DNA of 27,305 nt. It comes from UBA1738 sp045655325. Its GTDB lineage: Bacteria > Bacillota > Clostridia > UBA1381. Shown piece by piece: positions 1 to 7,888 of this stretch. Under the pieces are notes generated by a model. It made no database searches. It had not been told where the DNA came from and worked only from the letters and a program-made list of their open reading frames with translations. Every line of letters starts with the position of its first letter. Within the stretch, counting starts at the first letter, position 1. The stretch covers positions 1-27,305 of the forward strand of contig JAZOOY010000043.1 of the NCBI GenBank assembly GCA_045655325.1, read 5' to 3'. The position numbers and the translations under genes were made by a program.

Positions 1-174
1 CTTGACGACATAATGAGCGAGCTTGATATTTCAAGAAGACAGTTTTTAACCGAAAAAATACGTGGCAAGCAGGTAATCATAACCTGCACCGACATAGAGG
101 ATGAAACTCCGGAGGGAACCAAATTTTTTGAGGTCAAGTCCGGAAAAATTATAAAAGGAATGAACGAGATATGA
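1..174 (+). CDS. recF: RecF recombination mediator, 3' end only
   Basis: The first 57 codons are the C-terminal end of an ORF that enters from the left and stops with TGA at 172-174. The start of the visible peptide, LDDIMSELDISRRQFL, followed by a VIITCTDIED stretch, matches the Walker B/D-loop end of RecF, the SMC-like ATPase that helps load RecA at single-strand gaps. The identification is supported by context: in Bacillota recF is followed by a small DUF370 gene and gyrB, as here. The last bases overlap the next gene (ATG at 171 inside ATATGA), so the two are probably translationally coupled. The N-terminal ATPase half lies outside the window. Confidence 0.9.
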   Translation, partial: LDDIMSELDISRRQFLTEKIRGKQVIITCTDIEDETPEGTKFFEVKSGKIIKGMNEI

Positions 175-437
175 TGTATCTTCATCTGGGAAATGATGTT
201 GTGGTGGATATGAGCACTGTTATCGGGATTTTCGATATGGATAATACAACGGTATCCCACCAGACACGAAATTTCCTCCAAAAAGCACAGAAAGACGGAA
301 TAGTGATTGACGTGGCGGAAGACCTGCCGAAATCATTTATCGTAACCGAATCAGGCGGAAAAACCTGTGTATATATATCATCACTGGCATCCAGAACACT
401 TTACGGAAGAGCAAAATCTGATAATTATTTGAATTAG
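171..437 (+). CDS. remB: DUF370 / extracellular matrix regulatory protein RemB-like
   Basis: An 88-residue protein starting MMYLHLGNDVVV and containing a GIFDMDNTT stretch, both typical of the DUF370 (RemA/RemB, B. subtilis YaaB) family. In B. subtilis yaaB/remB lies between recF and gyrB and contributes to control of matrix genes; the RemA paralogue is a DNA-binding regulator. Here the gene overlaps recF by 4 bases and ends 11 bases before gyrB, so recF-remB-gyrB are almost certainly co-transcribed. The family is identified from sequence and position; a matrix role in this organism is inference. Confidence 0.88.
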   Translation: MMYLHLGNDVVVDMSTVIGIFDMDNTTVSHQTRNFLQKAQKDGIVIDVAEDLPKSFIVTESGGKTCVYISSLASRTLYGRAKSDNYLN

Positions 438-448
438 GAGTTATAGTA

Positions 449-2368
449 ATGGAAAAAGTTGAAACAAGATACGACGAAAACCAAATACAAGTCTTAGAAG
501 GTCTTGAAGCAGTAAGAAAGCGTCCGGGTATGTATATCGGTTCAACCTCATCTGCGGGTCTGCACCATCTTGTGTACGAGATTGTGGACAACTCAATTGA
601 CGAGGCACTAGCCGGATACTGTACCGAAATCAAAGTTGACATAAATGCGGATAACTCAGTTACCGTTATAGATAACGGCCGTGGTATCCCTGTTGGTATT
701 CACCCGACAGAGGGTATCCCAACCGTTCAGGTGGTACTTACAATCCTACACGCAGGCGGTAAGTTCGGCGGTGGCGGATATAAGGTATCAGGCGGTCTTC
801 ACGGCGTTGGTTCATCTGTTGTTAACGCACTTTCTGAAAAACTTGAAGTTGAAGTTTCAGACGGTAAGCATATCCACTACCAGAGCTATGAACGTGGTAA
901 GCCTACCTGCGAGCTTAAGGTAATCGGCGATACAGACAAGACAGGTACAAAAATCACATTCAAGCCGGATGGCGAAGTTTTTGAAACTCTTATATTTGAT
1001 GCTGATGTACTTCACAGACGTCTTCAGGAACAGGCATACCTAAACCGTGGTATTAAGATTATCTTTACAGATAAGCGTGTTGCAGAGCCTGAAAGCATAG
1101 AGCTTTATGCAGAAGGCGGTATTAAGGAATTCGTTCTTGACTCTAACAAGAATAAAGACCCGCTTCACGATGACGTTATCTACTTTGAAGCAACAAGAGG
1201 CGATATGATTGTTGAAGTTGCTATGCAGTACACAGACGCATACAGCGAGGCTATCATGAGCTTTGCCAACAACATCCGTACTATTGACGGCGGTATGCAC
1301 GAAACAGGCTTTAAGTCAGGCTTAACACGTGTTATTAACGATTATGCAAGAAGCCATAATATGCTGAAAGAAAAGGAAGCGAACCTATCCGGTGAAGATA
1401 CCCGTGAAGGTCTTACAGCTATTATCAGCGTTAAGGTGACAGAAGCACAGTTTGAGGGTCAGACAAAGACAAAGCTTGGTAACTCCGAAGCAAGAACTTT
1501 GGTTGAAAATGCGCTAAATGACAAGTTCTCTGCATTCTTGGAAGAAAACCCAAGAGTTGCAAAGGCTATTATTGATAAGACACTAACCGCATCCCGTGCA
1601 AGAGAAGCAGCAAGAAAGGCAAGAGAGGCAACTCGTAAGAGTGCACAGGGCTCAAATGCTTCACTTCTTGGTAAACTTGCAAGATGTGCTGATGAAGGCG
1701 CAGATTACGCTGAAATCTATATCGTCGAGGGAGATTCAGCGGGTGGCTCTGCAAAGCAGGGCAGAAACCGTCGCTTCCAGGCTATTTTGCCACTTTGGGG
1801 TAAAATGCTAAACGTTGAAAAGTCACGTATTGATAAGGTTTATTCAAACGAAAAGCTACTTCCTATTATTCAGGCACTAGGTGCGGGAATTGGCGAAGAA
1901 TTTGATATTACAAAGCTGAAGTATGGTAAGATCATCATCATGGCCGATGCCGACGTTGACGGATCACACATCAGAACACTTCTTTTGACATTCTTCTTCA
2001 GATATATGCGTCCGCTAATCGAAAACGGAAACGTATATCTTGCACAGCCACCGCTATATAAGGTGTTTAAGGGTAAGAATCAGAACCTTGTTGAGAAGTT
2101 TGCATACACAGACGATGAACGAAATGCACTACTTGCCGAAATGGGACCTGGTGCAAAGGTTCAGAGATATAAGGGTCTTGGTGAAATGGACCCACCTGAA
2201 CTTTGGGAAACAACTATGAACCCTGAAACAAGAACAATGCTTCGTGTTGAGCTTGAAGATGCCATTGCAGCTGACCAGATTTTCACAATCCTGATGGGTG
2301 ATAAGGTTGAGCCAAGACGTGAGTTCATAGAAAAACACGCGAAGTATGTGTCTAATTTGGATATATAA
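449..2368 (+). CDS. gyrB: DNA gyrase subunit B
   Basis: A complete 639-residue GyrB, the short Gram-positive type. The ATPase half shows the GHKL motifs EIVDNSIDEALAGY (N-box), DNGRGIP and GGLHGVGSSVVNALS. The TOPRIM half shows EGDSAGGSAKQGRNR with the metal-binding Glu near residue 427 and the DADVDGSHI acidic motif; the C-terminal tail carries YKGLGEMDPPELWETTM. The protein pairs with GyrA to introduce negative supercoils using ATP. The usual PL(R/K)GK motif reads PLWGK (Trp 450), which I believe also occurs in other clostridial GyrBs. The Shine-Dalgarno TAGGAG overlaps the remB stop, 8 bases before the ATG. Unlike many Bacillota, gyrA does not follow: the stop codon is followed within 3 bases by a structured repeat. 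Confidence 0.98.
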   Translation: MEKVETRYDENQIQVLEGLEAVRKRPGMYIGSTSSAGLHHLVYEIVDNSIDEALAGYCTEIKVDINADNSVTVIDNGRGIPVGIHPTEGIPTVQVVLTILHAGGKFGGGGYKVSGGLHGVGSSVVNALSEKLEVEVSDGKHIHYQSYERGKPTCELKVIGDTDKTGTKITFKPDGEVFETLIFDADVLHRRLQEQAYLNRGIKIIFTDKRVAEPESIELYAEGGIKEFVLDSNKNKDPLHDDVIYFEATRGDMIVEVAMQYTDAYSEAIMSFANNIRTIDGGMHETGFKSGLTRVINDYARSHNMLKEKEANLSGEDTREGLTAIISVKVTEAQFEGQTKTKLGNSEARTLVENALNDKFSAFLEENPRVAKAIIDKTLTASRAREAARKAREATRKSAQGSNASLLGKLARCADEGADYAEIYIVEGDSAGGSAKQGRNRRFQAILPLWGKMLNVEKSRIDKVYSNEKLLPIIQALGAGIGEEFDITKLKYGKIIIMADADVDGSHIRTLLLTFFFRYMRPLIENGNVYLAQPPLYKVFKGKNQNLVEKFAYTDDERNALLAEMGPGAKVQRYKGLGEMDPPELWETTMNPETRTMLRVELEDAIAADQIFTILMGDKVEPRREFIEKHAKYVSNLDI

Positions 2369-2370
2369 GT

Positions 2371-2530
2371 AGGGATGTAAAAAAAGTCCAGACCGAAAAC
2401 CGCAAAGATTTTCTTTGCGGTTTTTCTATGAACAAAACGAGCCACTCGGCGTACAACAGTACGCCATCGGGTGACCTGTAGCAGGCTACAGCTCGTTTCG
2501 TCCATTCTGGAGCATTTTTTCCTATCCCTT
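2371..2530 (+). repeat. Structured intergenic repeat, copy 1 (downstream of gyrB)
   Basis: One of two copies of a ~160-bp element; the other is at 6879-7035. Reading 5' to 3': imperfect outer arms (AGGGAT, A-run, TCCAGA at 2371-2392) pair with 2506-2529 (TCTGGA, T-run, ATCCCT). Inside is a terminator-type hairpin (2396-2407 with 2413-2424, then TTTTTCT). Next is a seven-base stem AAACGAG (2435-2441) with CTCGTTT (2492-2498) enclosing two further hairpins: CACTCGGCGTAC (2443-2454) with GTACGCC plus GGGTG, and CTGTAG with CTACAG (2476-2491). The whole can fold as a three-way junction. No ORF of note lies inside it. It could be an RNA element in the 3' UTR, a MITE/REP-like palindromic element, or both. 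Confidence 0.85.
2396..2427 (+). terminator. Intrinsic terminator of recF-remB-gyrB (inside repeat copy 1)
   Basis: A 12-bp hairpin, AAAACCGCAAAG with CTTTGCGGTTTT and a five-base loop, followed by a T-rich run, 28 bases past the gyrB stop. Identical arms but a different loop occur in the second repeat copy. The A-run on the left could make it act in both directions. Confidence 0.75.
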
Positions 2531-2629
2531 GGCAAAGTGTGGCGAGAAAGGTTACAATGCGTTTGGTATGCTCTAAATCAAATTCATCCGGTCTTGGAAA
2601 GAAAAATGCAAAAAAACTTTTTTCGGATA

Positions 2630-2658
2630 TTGACAACCTTAAAAAAATGTGTTATACT
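2630..2658 (+). promoter_or_regulatory. Sigma-A promoter of tRNA-Gly
   Basis: A consensus TTGACA (2630-2635) and TATACT (2653-2658) are separated by 17 bases. Transcription would begin about 2665, just before the tRNA. It is the nearest promoter upstream of polC as well. The 2531-2629 stretch before it shows nothing else I can identify. Confidence 0.85.
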
Positions 2659-2671
2659 AATCAAGACTTAT

Positions 2672-2746
2672 GCGGGAGTGGCTCAGTGGTAGAGCGTCAC
2701 CTTGCCAAGGTGAACGTCGCGAGTTCGAATCTCGTCTTCCGCTCCA
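2672..2746 (+). tRNA. tRNA-Gly (anticodon GCC)
   Basis: A 75-nt cloverleaf with encoded CCA. The acceptor stem is GCGGGAG with CTTCCGC (one mismatched or wobble pair), the D arm GCTCAGTGGTAGAGC, the anticodon arm TCACC-TTGCCAA-GGTGA with anticodon GCC, and the T arm GCGAG-TTCGAAT-CTCGT; the discriminator is T followed by CCA. GCC reads GGC and GGU glycine codons. Confidence 0.95.
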
Positions 2747-2752
2747 ATTGAG

Positions 2753-2783
2753 AACACCTGCTTATAAAAGCAGGTGTTTTTTT
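2753..2783 (+). terminator. Intrinsic terminator after tRNA-Gly
   Basis: Stem ACACCTGCTT with AAGCAGGTGT around a short A/T loop, then seven T residues. It lies 7 bases after the tRNA and only 27 bases before the polC start, leaving no room for a separate polC promoter between them. Confidence 0.85.
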
Positions 2784-2810
2784 GCCCAAAAATTTAAGTG
2801 AGGTACACGT

Positions 2811-5800
2811 ATGAAACCGATACTTGAGTCGGTATTGCCAGTTGCAAAGGGAACACCAATTGCGGGATACCACGTCGAAAACATTAAAGTATCAAAGCAT
2901 TTACGAAAGATGCAGGTTATTGTGGAAGAAGAACTAACAGATGCCCAAAAAGAATGGGCGGAAAAGTTCCTGAAAGAATCCTTGCGTCTTTTTGGCGTGT
3001 CTGTTATCTCAAAATCAGAAATTGTTGAAGAAGTGGTTGAAGTAAGCTCTGACGAAACTTTGGGCGAAGAAAAAAAGCAGGTAGTAGTTCGTCCAAAACG
3101 AATTGTCCGTGACCTTGGAAATGCAAAGCCTGGTGACGTTATTTATGGAAACACAATCAAGGCCCCACTTGTGCCGATTTCATCTATTGACGAAAATTCA
3201 ACTGTTGTCTGCTTTGAGGGAACAGTTTTTGGCTATGAAACAAAGGAAATCAAGAGCAAAAAGAGTGGCAAGGAATTTACCCTTGTTATGCTTGACGTGA
3301 CCGACTTTGAGGACTCTATTTCCGTTCAGTTCTTTATTGAAACAAAAGAGGGCAGTGAAGAAGTTGTGGCATCGGTTAACAAGGCCTTTGGAAAGGTCAA
3401 TAAATCCGTTGAAAAGGGCGGACTTAAAGCCGGTGTTTATGTAACAATTCGCGGTAAAGCACAGTATAACGAGTATGCAAAAGAAGTGGTTGTTATGGCG
3501 AATGCTGTTTGCTATGGTCAGCCACCGGAAGCACGAATGGATCTAGCTGAGAAAAAGCGTGTAGAGCTTCATCTTCATACGCAGATGTCACAGATGGACG
3601 CCGTTTCATCAGCAGGTGCTTTAATTGACCGCGCTGCATCTTGGGGTCACACTGCTATTGCCATAACCGACCACGGTGTTGTGCAGTCCTATCCTGATGC
3701 CTTAAAAGCTTCAGGCAACAACGAAAAAATCAAGGTTATCTATGGTGTTGAGGGTTATCTGGTTGACGACAGCGCAAGAATAACCGAAGACGTTAACGAG
3801 AATAATGACAGATTTGTGGTATTTGATATTGAAACCACAGGTCTTGATAAATATAATGAAGAAATCACCGAAATTGGTGCAGTTTTGGTGGAAAACGGAC
3901 AGGTAACAAAAAGATGGGGAACATTTGTAAACCCTGAAAAGCCAATCCCTGCAAAAATCACCGAACTTACATCAATTACCGACGATATGGTGGCGGATGC
4001 ACCGAAAATCGGCGAAGCATTGCCTGAATTTTTTGAGTTTGCAAAAGGTGCAGTTTTGGTGGCACACAATGCCAAGTTTGACACAGGATTCATTAAGGAA
4101 AAGGCAAAAAAGTGTGGTCTTAAGTATAATTTTGGGCATTTAGACACCCTTATGCTTGCAAAATGTTTGTATCCTGACCTTGCAAACTACAGACTAAACA
4201 CCCTGACAAAGCATCTTAACGTGGTTTTGGAAAATCACCATCGTGCGGTTGATGATGCCAAGGCCACTGCTGACATTTTTGTTAAGATGTTGGAAGAAAT
4301 AAAGCTTCAGGGGAATGAAGATATAACGCTACTAAACGAAAAGTATGATATGCGTGGTGCATCAAAGCGAAATCGTGCAAACCATATCATACTTCTTGCG
4401 AAAAACCTAAAGGGAATACGCCATATTTATGAAATGGTGTCAAAATCCCACCTTGAATATTTTTATAGAACCCCAAGACTTCCAAGAAGTCTTATTGAAG
4501 AAAAGCGAGAGGGTCTTATTATCGGTTCTGCCTGTGAAGCAGGTGAGCTTTTCAGCGCAGTTGTAAATAATGAGCCTGACGATGTTATAGAAAAAATCGT
4601 AAGTTTTTATGATTATCTTGAAATTCAGCCTATCGGCAACAACGAATATATGATCAGGTCGGATGAATTCCCGCACATCAACACTGATGAAGATTTGCAG
4701 GAATTAAACCGCAAGATTGTGGCACTTGGCGAAAAGTATAATAAGCCGGTTGTCGCCACTTGTGACGTGCATTTTATGGACCCTGAAGGTGCGGACTACC
4801 GACGCATATTGATGCACTATAAGGGATTTTCCGATGCTGACAATCAGGCACCATTATATTTTAGAACAACCGAAGAAATGCTTGAAGAATTTGCATATCT
4901 TGGCAAAGAAAAGGCATACGAAGTGGTTGTTACCAACACCAACTTAATTGCGGATATGGTAGAGCCTGTCCGTCCGATTCCAACGGAAAAATGCCCTCCG
5001 GTTATTGACGGAGCAAAAGAGGGAATCGTAAACGATTCCATGACAAAGGCAAAGGCGATTTATGGTGACCCGCTTCCTGAAGTTGTGCAAAAACGACTTG
5101 ATAAGGAGCTATATTCCATCACAACTTACGGTTTTTCTGTGATGTATAAAATTGCACAGGAGCTTGTTAGAAAGTCGCTTTCTGACGGATATTTGGTGGG
5201 CTCACGAGGTTCGGTTGGTTCGTCATTCGTTGCGTTTTTGTCGGATATTACAGAAGTTAACTCACTGCCTGCCCACTATATCTGCCCGAACTGTAAGAAT
5301 TTTGAGCTTGTGGGAAGTGACACGGGTATTTCCGGTTGCGACTTGCCTGATAAGGTTTGCCCGAAGTGTGGAACAGAGTATAAAAAAGACGGACACGATA
5401 TCCCGTTTGAAACATTCTTGGGATTTAAGGGCGACAAAGAACCGGATATTGACCTTAACTTCTCCGGCGAATATCAGCCGACTATACACAAATACACCGA
5501 AACATACTTTGGTGAAGGCTACGTTTTCCGTGCAGGTACAATCGGGACTGTGGCGGAAAAGACCGCTTTTGGATACGTTAAAAAGTATGCGGAAGAAAAG
5601 GGAATAAGCATAAGAAACGCTGAAATGAAGCGTTTGGCAACAGGTTGTGTTGGTGTTAAGCGTACGTCAGGACAGCACCCTGGTGGAATTATCGTTGTGC
5701 CTTATACCAACGATATTCACGAGTTCTGCCCTGTTCAGCACCCTGCAGACGACGTTAAGTCAAGCATTATAACAACCCATTTTGATTACCACTCAATCGA

Positions 5801-6872
5801 CCAGAATCTTTTAAAGCTGGACGAACTTGGTCACGATGACCCGACGGTAATCAGGATGCTTGAGGACTTAACCGGCGTTGATGCAAAGACAATTCCTTTG
5901 GGTGATAAAAAGACACTATCCCTATTTACGTCCATTGATGCACTTAACGTACAGGATGGCGAAGACATAGGAACAGAGCTTGGAACATACGGCATACCTG
6001 AATTTGGTACAAAGTTTGTTCGCCAGATGCTTGAAGATACAAAGCCGGAAAAGTTCTCCGAACTTGTTAGAATTTCCGGACTTTCTCACGGTACTGACGT
6101 GTGGCTTGGAAATGCACAGGATCTTATCCAGCAGGGACTTTGTGACCTGTCACATTCAATCTGTGCCCGTGACGATATTATGATTTACCTGATTGCTTGC
6201 GGAGTTGAAGCAGGTCACGCATTTAAGATAATGGAAAACGTGCGAAAGGGTAAAGGTCTATCGCCTGATGACGAAGCGGCCATGACAGCGGCGGGAGTGC
6301 CGGAGTGGTACATGGATTCCTGTAAGAAAATCAAGTACATGTTCCCAAAAGCACACGCAGTTGCGTATGTTACTATGGCGTTCAGAATTGCTTGGTTTAA
6401 GGTGTACTACCCTGAAGCGTTCTACATCGCATATTTCTCGGTTCGTGCCGATGACTTTGATGCATCTATCATGACAAAGGGAATCGGTGTTGCCCGTAAT
6501 GCATTAAATGAGCTTAAAGAGAAAAAGAATAACGGCACAATTTCTCCTAAAGAAGAGAACCTTATGCCGATACTTGAAATTTGTATTGAAATGTATGCCC
6601 GAGGCGTGGGATTTATCCCAATCGACCTTTATAAGTCAGAGGCTACCAACTTTGTACCGACGGAAAACGGCATATTGCCACCGCTTAATGCACTTCCTGG
6701 AATGGGTGACAATGCGGCAAGGGCTATCGTTGAGGCACGAGCTGACGGCGAGTTCAGGACTATTGAAGAGTTCAGATTAAGAACAGGCGTAACCAAAACC
6801 ATCATCGAAATGCTGGTGGAAGAGGGTTGCCTTGACATTCCGGAAACTGATCAGGTATCCTTATTCGATTAA
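2811..6872 (+). CDS. polC: DNA polymerase III alpha subunit, Gram-positive PolC type
   Basis: A 1353-residue PolC, the leading replicase of Bacillota with built-in proofreading. Domain order: N-terminal region; OB fold about 130-230; first part of the PHP domain with ELHLHT (His 254/256); an inserted DEDD 3'-5' exonuclease starting FDIETTGLD (Asp 339, Glu 341), with a VAHNAKFDTGF motif and ending HRAVDDAKATADIF; the rest of PHP; then the polymerase core with a Cys4 zinc knuckle (Cys 825, 828, 850, 853) and the catalytic DIDLNFSG (Asp 879, 881); C-terminal HhH and tail ending DQVSLFD. It is somewhat shorter than the ~1440 residues common in the family, apparently in the N-terminal region. The ATG follows AGTGAGG by about 8 bases. 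The gene sits behind the tRNA-Gly unit with no visible promoter of its own. Confidence 0.97.
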   Translation: MKPILESVLPVAKGTPIAGYHVENIKVSKHLRKMQVIVEEELTDAQKEWAEKFLKESLRLFGVSVISKSEIVEEVVEVSSDETLGEEKKQVVVRPKRIVRDLGNAKPGDVIYGNTIKAPLVPISSIDENSTVVCFEGTVFGYETKEIKSKKSGKEFTLVMLDVTDFEDSISVQFFIETKEGSEEVVASVNKAFGKVNKSVEKGGLKAGVYVTIRGKAQYNEYAKEVVVMANAVCYGQPPEARMDLAEKKRVELHLHTQMSQMDAVSSAGALIDRAASWGHTAIAITDHGVVQSYPDALKASGNNEKIKVIYGVEGYLVDDSARITEDVNENNDRFVVFDIETTGLDKYNEEITEIGAVLVENGQVTKRWGTFVNPEKPIPAKITELTSITDDMVADAPKIGEALPEFFEFAKGAVLVAHNAKFDTGFIKEKAKKCGLKYNFGHLDTLMLAKCLYPDLANYRLNTLTKHLNVVLENHHRAVDDAKATADIFVKMLEEIKLQGNEDITLLNEKYDMRGASKRNRANHIILLAKNLKGIRHIYEMVSKSHLEYFYRTPRLPRSLIEEKREGLIIGSACEAGELFSAVVNNEPDDVIEKIVSFYDYLEIQPIGNNEYMIRSDEFPHINTDEDLQELNRKIVALGEKYNKPVVATCDVHFMDPEGADYRRILMHYKGFSDADNQAPLYFRTTEEMLEEFAYLGKEKAYEVVVTNTNLIADMVEPVRPIPTEKCPPVIDGAKEGIVNDSMTKAKAIYGDPLPEVVQKRLDKELYSITTYGFSVMYKIAQELVRKSLSDGYLVGSRGSVGSSFVAFLSDITEVNSLPAHYICPNCKNFELVGSDTGISGCDLPDKVCPKCGTEYKKDGHDIPFETFLGFKGDKEPDIDLNFSGEYQPTIHKYTETYFGEGYVFRAGTIGTVAEKTAFGYVKKYAEEKGISIRNAEMKRLATGCVGVKRTSGQHPGGIIVVPYTNDIHEFCPVQHPADDVKSSIITTHFDYHSIDQNLLKLDELGHDDPTVIRMLEDLTGVDAKTIPLGDKKTLSLFTSIDALNVQDGEDIGTELGTYGIPEFGTKFVRQMLEDTKPEKFSELVRISGLSHGTDVWLGNAQDLIQQGLCDLSHSICARDDIMIYLIACGVEAGHAFKIMENVRKGKGLSPDDEAAMTAAGVPEWYMDSCKKIKYMFPKAHAVAYVTMAFRIAWFKVYYPEAFYIAYFSVRADDFDASIMTKGIGVARNALNELKEKKNNGTISPKEENLMPILEICIEMYARGVGFIPIDLYKSEATNFVPTENGILPPLNALPGMGDNAARAIVEARADGEFRTIEEFRLRTGVTKTIIEMLVEEGCLDIPETDQVSLFD

Positions 6873-6878
6873 AAAACG

Positions 6879-7035
6879 GCTATAAAAAAGTCCAGAACGA
6901 AAAACCGCAAAGTCGACCTTTGCGGTTTTTTTCTATGAACAAAATGAGCCACTTGGCGTACACACGTACGCCGTCGGGTGGCCTGTAGCACGCTACAGCT
7001 CATTTCGTCCATTCTGATTCTTTTTTCTACCCCTT
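6879..7035 (+). repeat. Structured intergenic repeat, copy 2 (downstream of polC)
   Basis: Second copy of the element at 2371-2530, in the same orientation and again starting within a few bases of a stop codon. The hairpin arms AACCGCAAAG/CTTTGCGGTT are the same, but the loop is TCGAC instead of ATTTT. The closing stem is AAATGAG (6942-6948) with CTCATTT (6999-7005): relative to copy 1 a C-G pair has become T-A, so pairing is kept. The two enclosed hairpins at 6950-6980 and 6983-6998 are conserved, with loop changes and one G-C to G-T type change. Outer arms are weaker (CAGA with TCTG, A-run with T-run). It separates polC from the convergent walI gene. Confidence 0.85.
6900..6932. terminator. 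Terminator hairpin between polC and walI (inside repeat copy 2)
   Basis: A 13-bp hairpin AAAAACCGCAAAG with CTTTGCGGTTTTT, then a T-run on the plus strand and an A-run on the other side, so it could stop polC transcripts and the convergent wal operon. Confidence 0.75.
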
Positions 7036-7054
7036 ATAAATTTAGGAGTTGTTT

Positions 7055-7873
7055 TTACATATTTCTTGCATCTAATAAATAGGTATCGCCGTCTTGGGTG
7101 GTTACTTTCCAGACAGGGATAAGGGTTGATGATTTGTGATAAGATGCCTTATCAAAAATGTTATAGCCAAGCTCAATTTCGGTGATTTTGGCAGGTGTTT
7201 TTGCATCTGGAATAAAATCAATCAAAGCGGAAGTTATGCTCTTTATGTTGTTATTTCCGTTTTGAGATTCGGTTTCGTTGAACCAGATTCCCGAAACAGA
7301 TGTTATACCGCTTTTTGAAAGTTCCACAACCACTTGTGAATTGAAAATTGGTAGGGAATTGGCCTTATTTTCAAGGGTCACAGTGAAACCTGTGTCAGAT
7401 TTTTCTGTAATAATTTCAGCATTTTCAAGGTCAAAACCAAGCTGTTGAAGGCTTGAAACTGTAACGTCTTTCGCTATTTTTTCATCGGTTACAGGGATCA
7501 CGTCAATGATTGCGTCAATCATAGTGTTCTTAACAAAATTGAACCTGTCGCCGTAGAAAGTGACCTTTCCTGCCACGCTTTCATAACCGAAATCAATTGT
7601 TTCAATTTCGCTTCCCAAAATCTTTTGGGAGAAGGTTTCGTAATCGGAAATAACGTTTTCCGCATCAAGAGAAACAACGCTTGGTATCTTCTGCGGAATT
7701 ATGGCAGGGTCAACGGTTATGTTGTTGTTTTTAAGGACTTCCACAGTAGACTCAATCACTTCAGGTGAAACTGTAGAAGATGCATATTTAGATGTCAGAT
7801 AAGTTGCAAGGAGAAAAATGTCCGTGCAAAGAAACAGAATTATAAGAACGGTTTTTACTCTGCTCCAGTTCAT
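7055..7873 (-). CDS. walI: YycI (WalI) family regulator of WalK
   Basis: 272 residues starting MNWSRVKTVLIILFLCTDIFLLATYL, the typical YycI beginning: a short cytoplasmic tip, one membrane helix (about 7-27), then an extracellular domain. In B. subtilis YycH and YycI sit in the membrane with the WalK kinase and tune its activity. The gene is the last of the minus-strand wal operon, 15 bases after walH, with an AAAGGAGG Shine-Dalgarno. Downstream members often found after yycI (yycJ/walJ, htrA-type protease) are absent; the convergent polC and a repeat lie there instead. The extracellular part is divergent and was assigned mainly by the N-terminus and context. Confidence 0.85.
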   Translation of the reverse strand: MNWSRVKTVLIILFLCTDIFLLATYLTSKYASSTVSPEVIESTVEVLKNNNITVDPAIIPQKIPSVVSLDAENVISDYETFSQKILGSEIETIDFGYESVAGKVTFYGDRFNFVKNTMIDAIIDVIPVTDEKIAKDVTVSSLQQLGFDLENAEIITEKSDTGFTVTLENKANSLPIFNSQVVVELSKSGITSVSGIWFNETESQNGNNNIKSITSALIDFIPDAKTPAKITEIELGYNIFDKASYHKSSTLIPVWKVTTQDGDTYLLDARNM

Positions 7874-7888
7874 AACATTCCTCCTTTA

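Noticed and set aside
2161..2636. Minus-strand ORFs across the gyrB end and the repeat
   Set aside because: They are antisense to gyrB or run through the hairpins of the repeat, without ribosome sites or promoters.
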